The notes under the pieces are model-generated. The model saw nothing but the letters and a program-made list of their open reading frames with translations, did not search any database and had not been told where the DNA came from. The position numbers and the translations under genes were made by a program. Of a stretch of 64,000 nucleotides of DNA, positions 55,425-64,000 are shown piece after piece; position 1 is the stretch's first letter, and each line of letters begins with the position of its first letter. The stretch is taken from NCBI RefSeq assembly GCF_022539505.1, contig NC_061512.1:151883962-151947961 (forward strand). The letters are read 5' to 3'. The stretch comes from Lolium rigidum (taxonomy: Eukaryota > Streptophyta > Magnoliopsida > Poales > Poaceae).

Positions 55425-58010
55425 AGCATCCCCAAGCTTAGTTCTGCTCGTCCCGAGCAGGTAAAACGATAACAAAGATAATTTCTGAAGTGATATGCCA
55501 TCATAACCTTGATCATACTATTTGTAAACATATGTAGTGGATGCAGCGATCAAAACAATGGTAATGACATGAGTAAACAAGTGAATCATATAGCAAAGAC
55601 TTTTCATGAATAGTACTTCAAGACAAGTATTAATAAGTCTTGCATAAGAGTTAACTCATAAAGCAATAAATCAAAGTAAAGGTATTGAAGCAACACAAAG
55701 GAAGATTAAGTTTCAGCGGTTGCTTTCAACTTGTAACATGTATATCTCATGGATAATAGTCAACATAGAGTAATATAACAAGTACAATATGCAAATATGT
55801 AAGAATCAATGCACGGTTCACACAAGTGTTTGCTTCTTGAGGTGGAGAGAGATAGGTGAACTGACTCAACATAAAAGTAAAGAGAATGGTCCTTCAAAGA
55901 GGAAAGCATCGATTGCTATATTTGTGCTAGAGCTTTTATTTTGAAAACATGAAACAATTTTGTCAACGGTAGTAATAAAGCATATGAGTTATGTAAATTA
56001 TATCTTACAAGTTGCAAGTCTCATGCATAGTATACTAATAGTGCCCGCACCTTGTCCTAATTAACTTGGACTACCGGATCTTTGCAATGCACATGTTTTG
56101 ACCAAGTGTCACAATGGGGTACCTCCATGCCGCCTGTACAAAGGTCTAAGGAGAAAGCTCGCATTTTGGATTTCTCGCTTTTGATTATTCTCAACTTAGA
56201 CATCCATACCGGGACAACATGGACAACAGATAATGGACTCCTCTTTTATGCATAAGCATGTGGCAACAATTATTATTCTCATATGAGATTGAGGATATGT
56301 GTCCAAACTGAAACTTCCACCATGAATCATGGCTTTAGTTAGCGGCCCAAAGTTCTTCTCTAACAATATGCATGCTCCAACCATGAAGGTGGTAGATCTC
56401 TCTTGCTTCGGACAAGACGGACATGCATAGCAACTCACATGATATCCAACAAGAAATAGTTGATGGCGTCCCCAGAAACATGGTTACCGCTCAACAAGCA
56501 ACTTAATAAGAGATAAAGTGCATAAGTACATATTCAATACTACAATAGTTTTTAAGCTATTTGTCCCATGAGCTATATATTCCAAAGGTGAATGATGGAA
56601 TTTTAAAGGTAGCACTCAAGCAATTTACTTTGGAATGGCGGGTAAATACCATGTAGTAGGTAGGTATGGTGGACACAATTGGCATAGTGGTTGGCTCAAG
56701 TATTTTGGATGCATGAGAAGTATTCCCTCTCGATACAAGGTTTAGGCTAGCAAGGTTATTTGAAACAAACACAAGGATGAACGGTACAGCAAAACTCACA
56801 TAAAAGACATATGGTAAACATTATAAGACTCCATACCGTCTTCCTTGTTGTTCAAAACTCAATACTAGATGTTATCTAGACTCTAGAGAAACCAAATATG
56901 CAAACCAAATTAGCAAGCTCTAAGTATTTCTCCATTAATGGGTGCAAGGTATATGATGCAAGAGCTTAAACATGAGCACAACAATTGCCAAGTATCAAAT
57001 TATCCAAGACATTTTAGAGTTACTACATGTAGCATTTTCCAATTCCAACCATATAACAATTTAACGAAGGAGAAACTTCGCCATGAATACTATGAGTAGA
57101 ACCTAAGGACATATTTGTCCATATGCAACAGCGGAGCGTGTCTCTCTCCCATAAAGTGAATGCTAGGATCCATTTTATTCAAACAAAACAAAAACAAAAA
57201 TAAACCGACGCTCCAAGCAAAGTGCATAAGATGTGGCCGAATAAAAATATAGTTTCAGGGGAGGAACCTGATAATGTTGTTGATGAAGAAGGGGATGCCT
57301 TGGGCATCCCCAAGCTTAGACGCTTGAGTCTTCTTAATATATGCAGGGGTGAACCACCGGGGAATCCCCAAGCTTAGAGGTTTCACTCTCCTTGATCATA
57401 TTGCATCATACTCCTCTCTTGATCCTTGAAAACTTCCTCCACACCAAACTCGAAACAACTCATTAGAGGGTTAGTGCATAATAAAAATTCACATGTTCAG
57501 AGGTGACACAATCATTCTTAACATTTCTGGACATTGCATAAAGCTACTGGACATTAGTGGATCAAAGAAATTCATCCAACATAGCAAAAGAGGCAATGCG
57601 AAATAAAAGACAGAATCTGTCAAAACAGAACAGTCCGTAAAGATGGATTTTATTAGGCCACCAGACTTGCTCAAACGAAAATGCTCAAATTGAATGAAAG
57701 TTGCGTACATATCTGAGGATCACTCACGTAAATTGGCATAATTTTCTGAGTTACCTACAGAGAATTAGACCCAGATTCGTGACAGCAAAGAAATCTATTT
57801 CTGCGCAGTAATCCAAATCTAGTACTTACTTTTCTATCAAAGACTTTACTTGGCACAACAAAACATAAAACTAAGATAAGGAGAGGTTGCTACAGTAGTA
57901 AACAACTTCCAAGATACAAATATAAAACAAAGTACTGTAGGTAAAAACATGGGTTGTCTCCCATAAGCGCTTTTCTTTAACGCCTTTCAGCTTGGCGCAG
58001 AAAGTGTAAC

Positions 58011-58673
58011 TCAAGTAACATCGAGAGACGAAGCATCAACATCATTACCAGCATTGTTGGGAGTTTTATCAATTTTAGGCCTATAGTAATTCTTTGGTTT
58101 AGGCACCTTAGAGGCATACATGAATTTTTGCTCCTTACCCACATAAGCTTTTTCATTAAATTTAAGAGAAGAAAAAGTTGAACCCAATTTTCTCATTGCT
58201 TCTTCAAGTTTACCAATTCTATGGGTTTGATTATCATGGATAGCACAAGTTTCTAGAGTAGCAATTCTTTCATTAATTCCTCCTAGGATTTTATCAAGTT
58301 TATCAGTATTATCAAGTAATATTTCCAATTTAGTTTCAACGCTACAATTTTTCTCTATGGTTTCCAATTTTTTCATAACATCCTCAAGGGAGGTTTCACT
58401 TTTAGTTTCATTAACAGGTGGTGTTCCAAATAAACTCTCAATAATGCAACTAGCTTCTAAAGCGGGAGCACCTAGGAAGTTACCTCCCGCGAGACAATCA
58501 AGAACATATCTATTACAGCTAGAGATACCAACATAAAAATTCCTGAGTAGGATAGTGGTGGAGTGTTTCTTAGTGCACCTATTATGGGCATCACTAATTC
58601 TATACCAAGCATCTTTTAAACATTCTCCCCCTTGTTGTTTAAATGAACGAACTTCAACTTCGGGATTACTCAT
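58011..58673 (-). CDS. Gag-like fragment of the LTR element (220 aa)
   Basis: Frame MSNPEVEVRSFKQQGGECLK, DAWYRISDAHNRCTKKHSTT, then a coiled-coil region LEDVMKKLETIEKNCSVETK and a basic tail KVPKPKNYYRPKIDK. The Q-G-E-L-K-DAW-R pattern is that of a retrotransposon gag domain of the Athila/Tat type. The frame is open and complete from a Met, with a stop at 58011. No nucleocapsid zinc knuckle CX2CX4HX4C is present, and no polymerase follows. It could be translated on its own as a Gag-like protein. Confidence 0.7.
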   Translation of the reverse strand: MSNPEVEVRSFKQQGGECLKDAWYRISDAHNRCTKKHSTTILLRNFYVGISSCNRYVLDCLAGGNFLGAPALEASCIIESLFGTPPVNETKSETSLEDVMKKLETIEKNCSVETKLEILLDNTDKLDKILGGINERIATLETCAIHDNQTHRIGKLEEAMRKLGSTFSSLKFNEKAYVGKEQKFMYASKVPKPKNYYRPKIDKTPNNAGNDVDASSLDVT

Positions 58674-58902
58674 TTTAGCGGTAGTAAATAAAGCAAACTT
58701 GATAAAGTAAATGCAAGTAAACTAATTTTTTTTGTGTTTTTGATATAAGTGCAGCAAACAAGACAGTAAATAAAGTAAAGCTAGCAACTAAATTTTTTGT
58801 GTTTTGATATAAGTGCAGCAAACAAAGTAGTAAATAAAATAAAGCAAGACAAAACAAAGTAAAGAGATTGAGAAGTGGAGACTCCCTTGCAGCGTGTCTT
58901 GA

Positions 58903-58932
58903 TCTCCCCGGCAACGGCGCCAGAAATTTGCT
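58903..58932 (-). promoter_or_regulatory. Primer-binding site of the LTR element
   Basis: Reading on the minus strand just inside the 5' LTR: agcaaatttc then tggcgccgttgccgggg. This motif is known from Athila/Tat-like Gypsy elements (complement of a tRNA 3' end, tRNA-Asp as I recall). Confidence 0.7.
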
Positions 58933-60547
58933 TGATGCGCGTGGTTGACGTATTGTCTTTTCGTTCGACACGCGTCCGTTGGGAACCCCAAGAGGAAGGT
59001 GTGATGCGCACAGCGGCAAGTTTCCCTCAGTAAGAAACCAAGGTTTAATCGGACCAGTAGGAGTCAAGAAGCACGTTGAAGGTTGATGGCGGCGGGATGT
59101 AGTGCGGCGCAACACCAGAGATTCCGGCGCCAACGTGGAACCTGCACAACACAACCAAAGTACTTTGCCCCAACGAAACAGTGAGGTTGTCAATCTCACC
59201 GGCTTGCTGTAACAAAGGATTAACCGTATTGTGTGGAAGATGATTGTTTGCAGAGAAAACAGTAAAAACAAGTATTGCAGCAGATTTGTATTTCAGTATT
59301 AAAGAATGGACCGGGGTCCACAGTTCACTAGAGGTGTCTCTCCCATAAGATATAAGCATGTTGGGTGAACAAATTACAGTCGGGCAATTGACAAATAGAG
59401 AGAGCATAACAATGCACATACATGACATGATAAGTATAGTGAGATTTAATTGGGCATTACGACAAAGTACATAGACCGCCATCCAACCGCATCTATGCCT
59501 AAAAAGTCCACCTTCAGGTTATCATCCGAACCCCTTCAAGTATTAAGTTGCTAAACAACAGACAATTGCATTAAGTATGGTGCGTAATGTAATCAACAAC
59601 TACATCCTCGGACATAGCGCCAATGTTTTATCCCTAGTGGCAACAGCACAACACAACCTTAGAACTTTCTCGTCACTCGTCCCGGTGTCAATGCGTGCAT
59701 GAACCCACTATCGAGCATAAGTACTCCCTCTTGGAGTTAAAAGTAAAAACTTGGCCGAGCCTCTACTAGAAACGGAGAGCATGCAAGATCATAAACAACA
59801 CATGTATAATAACTTGATAATTAACATGACATAGTATTCTCTATCCATCGGATCCCGACAAACACAACATATAGAATTACAGATAGATGATCTTGATCAT
59901 GTTAGGCAGCTCACAAGATCTAACAATGAAGCACAATGAGGAGAAGACAACCATCTAGCTACTGCTATGGACCCATAGTCCAGGGGTAGACTACTCACTC
60001 ATCACTCCGGAGGCGACCATGGCGGTGTAGAGTCCTCCGGGAGATGAATCCCCTCTCCGGCGGGGTGCCGGAGGCGATCTCCTGGATCCCCCGAGATGGG
60101 ATCGGCGGCGACGGCGTCTCGGCAAGGTTTTCCGTATCGTGGCTCTCGCATCGGGGGTTTCGTCACGGAGGCTTTAAGTAGGCGGAAGGGCAAGTCAAGA
60201 GGCGGCACGGGGGCCCACACCATAGGCCGGCGCGGCCAGGGGTGGGGCCGCGCCGCTCTAGGGTTTGGCCACCCCGTGGCCCCTCTTCGTCTCGTCTTCG
60301 GACTTCGGAAGCTTCGTGGAAAAATAGGCCCCTGGGCTTTAATTTCGTCCAATTCCGAGAATATTTCGTTACTAGGATTTCTGAAACCAAAAACAGCAGA
60401 ACAACAGAATCGGCACTTCGGCATCTTGTTAATAGGTTAGTTCCATAAAATGCACGAATATGACATAAAGTGTGCATAAAACATGTAGGTATCATCAATA
60501 ATATGGCATAGAACATAAGAAATTATCGATACGTCGGAGACGTATCA
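58933..60547 (-). repeat. LTR (5' LTR of the minus-oriented element)
   Basis: 1615 bp, TG at 58933 and CA at 60547. On the minus strand it starts TGATACGTCTCCGACG. Transcription of the element would start in this copy and read leftwards, away from the B3-like gene. Confidence 0.92.
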
Positions 60548-60613
60548 CCCGTCGCGCCTAGCTCTATGTGCCGGCATTAATGAGCGCCACCGCTCCTCCG
60601 CCTCCCTCCGGCC

Positions 60614-60620
60614 TATAAAA
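60614..60620 (+). promoter_or_regulatory. TATA box of the B3-like gene
   Basis: TATAAAA in cctataaaaggg, 90 bp upstream of the ATG at 60710 and 67 bp from the LTR end. The sequence between is a C/A/T-rich leader (caaaccctagc twice), as expected of a plant 5' UTR. Confidence 0.7.
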
Positions 60621-60709
60621 GGGCCGCCTCTCATCGTCCCTCTCACACACAAACCCTAGCGCCTCTCTCCCAAACCCTAGCCGCCACCATCTCAACAAGA
60701 CTCGACGCT

Positions 60710-61177
60710 ATGTCTGGTAGAGGCGGAGGCCGACCTCGCGGCCGTGGTCGTGGCCGCGGCAGAGGTGAACGCTCGCCGTCGCCTCCCACGCCGTCGGCTT
60801 CATCGTCGGAGATGGACGTGGAGCCGGACGTGCTGTTCGAGTTCGTCCTCGTCCTCAAGGGCGACCCGTGCGGCATCCAGAGGCTGTCGGACTCCTTCGC
60901 CGGCTACGTCGCCGGCGACGACCTCCCGCGCACGATGCATCTGCGGGAGGCTGCGTGCGGCTACTACCGGTGGATCGTCGACGTGATCTACGACGCTCGC
61001 GGCAAGATGTACCTCAACATCGGCTGGGAGAAGTTCGCGCGGCACCACAGCCTCGGAGCCAGCTTCATCCTCCTGTTCTCCTACTTCGGCGACAGGGACA
61101 TGAGCGTCAAGGTCTTCGACGAGACGCGCTGCCGCCGGGACTACCACGGCGACAGCACCGATGAGGAGGACGACTGA
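60710..61177 (+). CDS. B3-like domain protein (155 aa) carried by element B
   Basis: A continuous frame from MSGRGGGRPRGRGRGRGRGE, an Arg/Gly-rich head (RGG-like, residues 1-24), a Ser/Pro linker, then about 105 residues that look like one B3 DNA-binding fold. The strand-type pattern VLFEFVLVLKGDP starts it, then LPRTMHLREAACGYYRWIVD, and the typical end GWEKFARHHSLGASFILLFS, YFGDRDMSVKVFDETRCRRD. An acidic tail (DSTDEEDD) closes it. B3 domains of the REM/RAV type bind DNA in plant transcription factors. This one is short, with no second domain. The frame is intact with its own TATA box, so it may be expressed. It is likely captured host sequence carried within a transposon. Confidence 0.75.
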   Translation: MSGRGGGRPRGRGRGRGRGERSPSPPTPSASSSEMDVEPDVLFEFVLVLKGDPCGIQRLSDSFAGYVAGDDLPRTMHLREAACGYYRWIVDVIYDARGKMYLNIGWEKFARHHSLGASFILLFSYFGDRDMSVKVFDETRCRRDYHGDSTDEEDD

Positions 61178-61661
61178 GTGGTGTTTCTTCGCAGCGAACA
61201 CGTGCACGGAAGTTTCTGGATGTTCGCCTCATCGGTAAAACCAACAAGGGCACCATCCTCCCGCTGGATTTTCCAGTTTAGGTGACTGGGTGTGCCCTCG
61301 AGTGTTCTTTCTTAGCAGCGAACACAGGAAACCTTCGATGCATGGCCTAGCTAGTTAGGTTTAGTTTCTTTGCAAAATTTTATATTTGTGTCCACGACGG
61401 TTCAAACTATGTATTAGTTTGTGGAAAACCATGTTCCAAACTGTGTCTTCGTGTAAACCACGTTCCCAATTATGTATTAGTTTGTGGAAATTGAAATAAA
61501 AATATCAAAAAAAGTATTTTAAATATTTGGGGACGGCGTTTGGGGGACGCGGCTGGGGAGCGACGTCCTCCAAAGGCGACACGAACAAAACACGTTCCCC
61601 AAACGCTCAATCCGGCGCGGTTTGGGGGACGCTTTGGAAGGCGCGGCTGAAGATGCTCTTA

Positions 61662-61905
61662 CACGGTAGCGGTTCCCTCCTGAAATAGGCTTTGCCGGGT
61701 GTATTCTTTCCGGATCTCACTTAGCAGTTAGCAAAGCCTTTGCCGTGTGCCATATCCCGCTCTGGGCAAAATAAAGCTACCGGCAGCTAACGGAGGGCAA
61801 ACTGCACAGCAGCGATTTGAAGGTGACAGGCGGCTAACAGAGGGCAACAGTTTGCCGTGTGTTTTCTCAATTACTGTGGTCGCCGGAGCCATCGTTTACG
61901 GTCCT
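61662..61905. mobile_element. CACTA-like subterminal fragment (tttgccgtgtg repeats)
   Basis: Repeats of tttgccg..gtgt and ctaac.gagggcaa in both directions, as in subterminal regions of another Triticeae CACTA family. No CACTA terminus is visible, so this is a remnant next to element B. Confidence 0.45.
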
Positions 61906-63480
61906 GTCTGATGAAGTCGTCGAGGGAGTCGTGAGGGCAAAAGCATGATCATTTGCTTAACTTATTATTGTCACACCGATTGCTGCCATGGCAATTTCAG
62001 CTTGTAGTATGTTATGATAACTAGCAAACGCACGTGTAGCAATAATCAGAGAGAAAAATATGGGAGATACCCAGATAAAAAATTATAAGCTAAAATCACA
62101 GCGTCTAGCGGATAACAACCAACTTCAACATATCCACCGGATGCTCCACACTGTGTCTCATTCTCTCCCAGCTGTTGTAGCCAGGAGGAGCCATGCCTTT
62201 CTATCGCCACCTCACCGCACTCTACAAAGACCTTGGTCTCCCGCCGAGATGATCTATATTATGAATTTAACACTAGTAAGAATATAGCTATAGGCAGAAC
62301 CTTATTAGTAGGACATCATATTTTTTTCTACGTCGGTGCTATATACTAGTGGGGTAGAGGGAAAGGATGTGCTATTACTATTTAATTACCGACGGCGTAC
62401 TCGCCAAAAAATTATGCTACTAGTATACACGGTCCAATTGCTGATAACATACATTATTTGAATACACTATCAGTATTTGAGATACTAGCAACGTACTGTA
62501 TTTGAGCACCCCACCCACAAATAAGTGTTTTTTTAATGCTAGCATAGGAGAACTCCTAAATCCATTGAACAAGAGACCCACACTGCTTGGTAAGAGAAAC
62601 ACACAACACACACACAGTCGGGCACCCGAGCTACTTCCACTACTAAAGTGCGCACCGAAAACCACCGTATCGGATCTGCCATGAGCATATTCACCAAACT
62701 CGTCGACACTGAAGGGGAACAACATTCCCAAAGGTAGAGAACATGTGCCTCTCGACCAATGTGGATCATCTGGCACTCCTTGGATGTGGAGGGGGCTCCA
62801 ACTGCCCACCGTCACCGAGCACATCCACGAACCACGGGCCCCTCTAGCAAACTACATCTCCAAGAACAATGTCATCAAGAGAGAACAAGATGCAAACTAG
62901 CCCCACCATCTCCCGATCTGGGTGACTAAATCTACAATTTCCGTTAGAGCATGTTGAGAAGGGAGTTGAGAGCTGTAGTTGATGCCTCCAACAAGGTAAC
63001 GACGCATGTAGCTGCCGCCATCGACGATTCTCGTCACAACTGGAGTGCGTCTTTCGCCGGCAGCCTCATGGTTCATGCAGTGGCGATGAGTGTAATTCCC
63101 TTCGATTGGAGTGTGTTGCTCCAAAAGCAATGTTGTCCACTAAAAGGTAAGCCCCAAAAATCTTTTTCCAGGCTACGCATAATTTCCCACGTAATCTGTT
63201 TGTCCTCATATATATCAGCAGCTAAAAAAATTCAATCAATATCCAATATGATATGAGTACGTCTGAAATTCCTTGATCTGAGCAGAGAACCAGAGTAATT
63301 TCCACTGTGATAATTCGGTTGGTGCAGACCTTCCAAGTAGCCAATCCTTTTTTTCCTTGTCGTGTTTCATGGTTCATGCAGTGGATTAGCCACGAAACAA
63401 GCTAGAATTTTGATCGGTGGTCTAATAAAATAAATTCAAATGAACGATGCTAGCTAGCATATGCATTCAGCATTCAGCAT
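61906..63480. other. Intergenic stretch without recognised gene
   Basis: No frame over about 135 codons and no recognised domain. A 14-base phrase ggttcatgcagtgg occurs at about 63070 and 63373. Nothing else stands out. Confidence 0.5.
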
Positions 63481-63490
63481 TTCTTCTCTG

Positions 63491-63808
63491 TCAGCAGCTC
63501 GCGCAGGTGAGTGACGTTCTTCCGGCCGTCAGGCCATGCACTTGGCATAGTGAAGTGCAACAAATAATTTCCCTTCCTAATCTCAGCGAGTTGACGATCT
63601 CGGCAGGGTGACACTCATAACAATGTACGGAGCAGGAGTGCTTGACTTGGCCGCGGTCACGGACGGACGGTAGATGCGACAACGGCAGTTCGGGGCACTG
63701 CAGTGCGCGACAACGTCGGGCGTCGCTTCCTGGACCCGGCGTGGGCGCGTGGCAGGAGGCCAGTTCGTCGGGGCACGGACGCGACGACTTCGGCAGGGTG
63801 GAGGCCAT
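63491..63808 (-). CDS. Unrecognised Cys-rich ORF (105 aa), doubtful
   Basis: From MASTLPKSSRPCPDELASCH to a stop at 63491; about eleven Cys, including CSVHCYECH and a run of CC. No signal peptide and no known Cys spacing (not a zinc knuckle, thionin or defensin pattern I know). The sequence upstream (63820-63840) is a T-run followed by cctcactaaaaaccttccag, which resembles repeat DNA. Probably a chance frame or a gene remnant. Confidence 0.2.
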   Translation of the reverse strand: MASTLPKSSRPCPDELASCHAPTPGPGSDARRCRALQCPELPLSHLPSVRDRGQVKHSCSVHCYECHPAEIVNSLRLGREIICCTSLCQVHGLTAGRTSLTCASC

Positions 63809-63819
63809 GAACGACACCT

Positions 63820-64000
63820 GCCTTTTTTTTTTTAAATAAACCAAATTATATTAAGCAAATAGGCCGCCTCACTAAAAACCTTCCAGTTCCCTTAGATGCC
63901 CTGGTAAGGAAAAGAGTACGTAAGAAATCTGTTGCCACAGTCAAATAACGGTTACATATCTATGAGTTTAGCTAGGATAGTACCAGGGGGTTCATCGATC
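63820..64000. repeat. Repeat-like sequence at the right edge
   Basis: A T-run (63822-63833) is followed by ggccgcctcactaaaaacc and ccctggtaaggaaaagagtac, phrases I recall from Triticeae repeats with an A-rich tail read on the opposite strand. Too short to assign to a family. It continues out of the window. Confidence 0.3.

Larger units (their letters stand above)
53809..60547 (-). mobile_element. Non-autonomous LTR retrotransposon (6739 bp, minus orientation)
   Basis: LTRs 53809-55424 and 58933-60547 are close to 98-98.5% identical by eye (about 25 differences in 1615 bp). The target duplication is CCCGT (53804-53808, 60548-60552). On the minus strand the LTR begins TGATACGTCTCCGACG. A tggcgccgttgccgggg primer-binding site follows the 5' LTR (58903-58925 region) and the purine tract agcttggggatgct precedes the 3' LTR. 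The only coding trace is a gag-like frame at 58011-58673; protease, reverse transcriptase and integrase are missing. The primer site and gag point to the Gypsy Athila/Tat side. Confidence 0.9.
53498..61658 (+). mobile_element. PIF/Harbinger-like cargo element B carrying a B3-like gene
   Basis: The left end GAGCAAGCATCTCCAGCCGC (53498) pairs with the complement of GAGCATCTTCAGCCGCG (ending 61658); the left has a 4-base extra agca. TTA flanks both sides (53495-53497, 61659-61661), the Harbinger target. Without the LTR retrotransposon at 53809-60547 and one target copy the element is about 1.4 kb. It has no transposase, only the intact ORF at 60710. About 230 bp after the left end and the right end are shared with element A. 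Confidence 0.75.

Overview
The window reads as grass nuclear DNA, most likely Triticeae (wheat, barley, rye or Aegilops type). The signs are two intron-rich plant genes, Stowaway MITEs with CTCCCTCCG ends, an Au-type SINE tail, CACTA, PIF/Harbinger, MULE-like and Copia/Gypsy/LINE elements typical of that tribe, and heavy nesting. No rRNA, tRNA or CRISPR was seen. All calls come from reading the sequence; family names are recalled, not searched.

Left part (1-15.4 kb). Two housekeeping-type genes lie on the minus strand. The first (about 60-3791) is an ASG1-like protein of unknown biochemical role with six exons; it probably continues past the left edge. The second (8858-13952, plus a 5' exon near 14834-15139) is TAD3/ADAT3, the non-catalytic subunit of the tRNA wobble adenosine deaminase, with nine coding exons and consistent splice phases. 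Between them is a nest: a PIF/Harbinger deletion derivative inside a hAT-like element inside a cargo-carrying Harbinger-like element (about 4.07-6.70 kb).

Middle part (15.4-34 kb). A Harbinger element with a broken SANT-type ORF1 (15754-18272) is followed by a gene-poor stretch. A cluster of a plant membrane-protein family then begins: a 5' fragment at 21685 cut off by an 11-kb CACTA element (21811-32904), then an intact copy at 33028-33954. The CACTA element carries a frameshifted TNP2-type transposase, a second transposase-like gene, a Ulp1-like cysteine protease region with intact splice sites, and a small minus-strand gene with its own TATA box below an array of E2F-like sites.

Right part (34-64 kb). 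Two more intact family members (42333-43286 minus, 50624-51565 plus) sit among retroelement debris: a degenerate Copia-like LTR region, a MULE-like element split by a LINE with a 12-bp target duplication, two decayed LINEs (one split by a SINE tail), Copia fragments in opposite orientation and a CACTA-type MITE. The last large block (53498-61658) is a second cargo-carrying Harbinger-like element with an intact B3-like ORF, interrupted by a 6.7-kb non-autonomous LTR retrotransposon with CCCGT target duplications. The three intact membrane-protein copies, ASG1-like and TAD3 are the probable host genes; almost everything else is mobile DNA.
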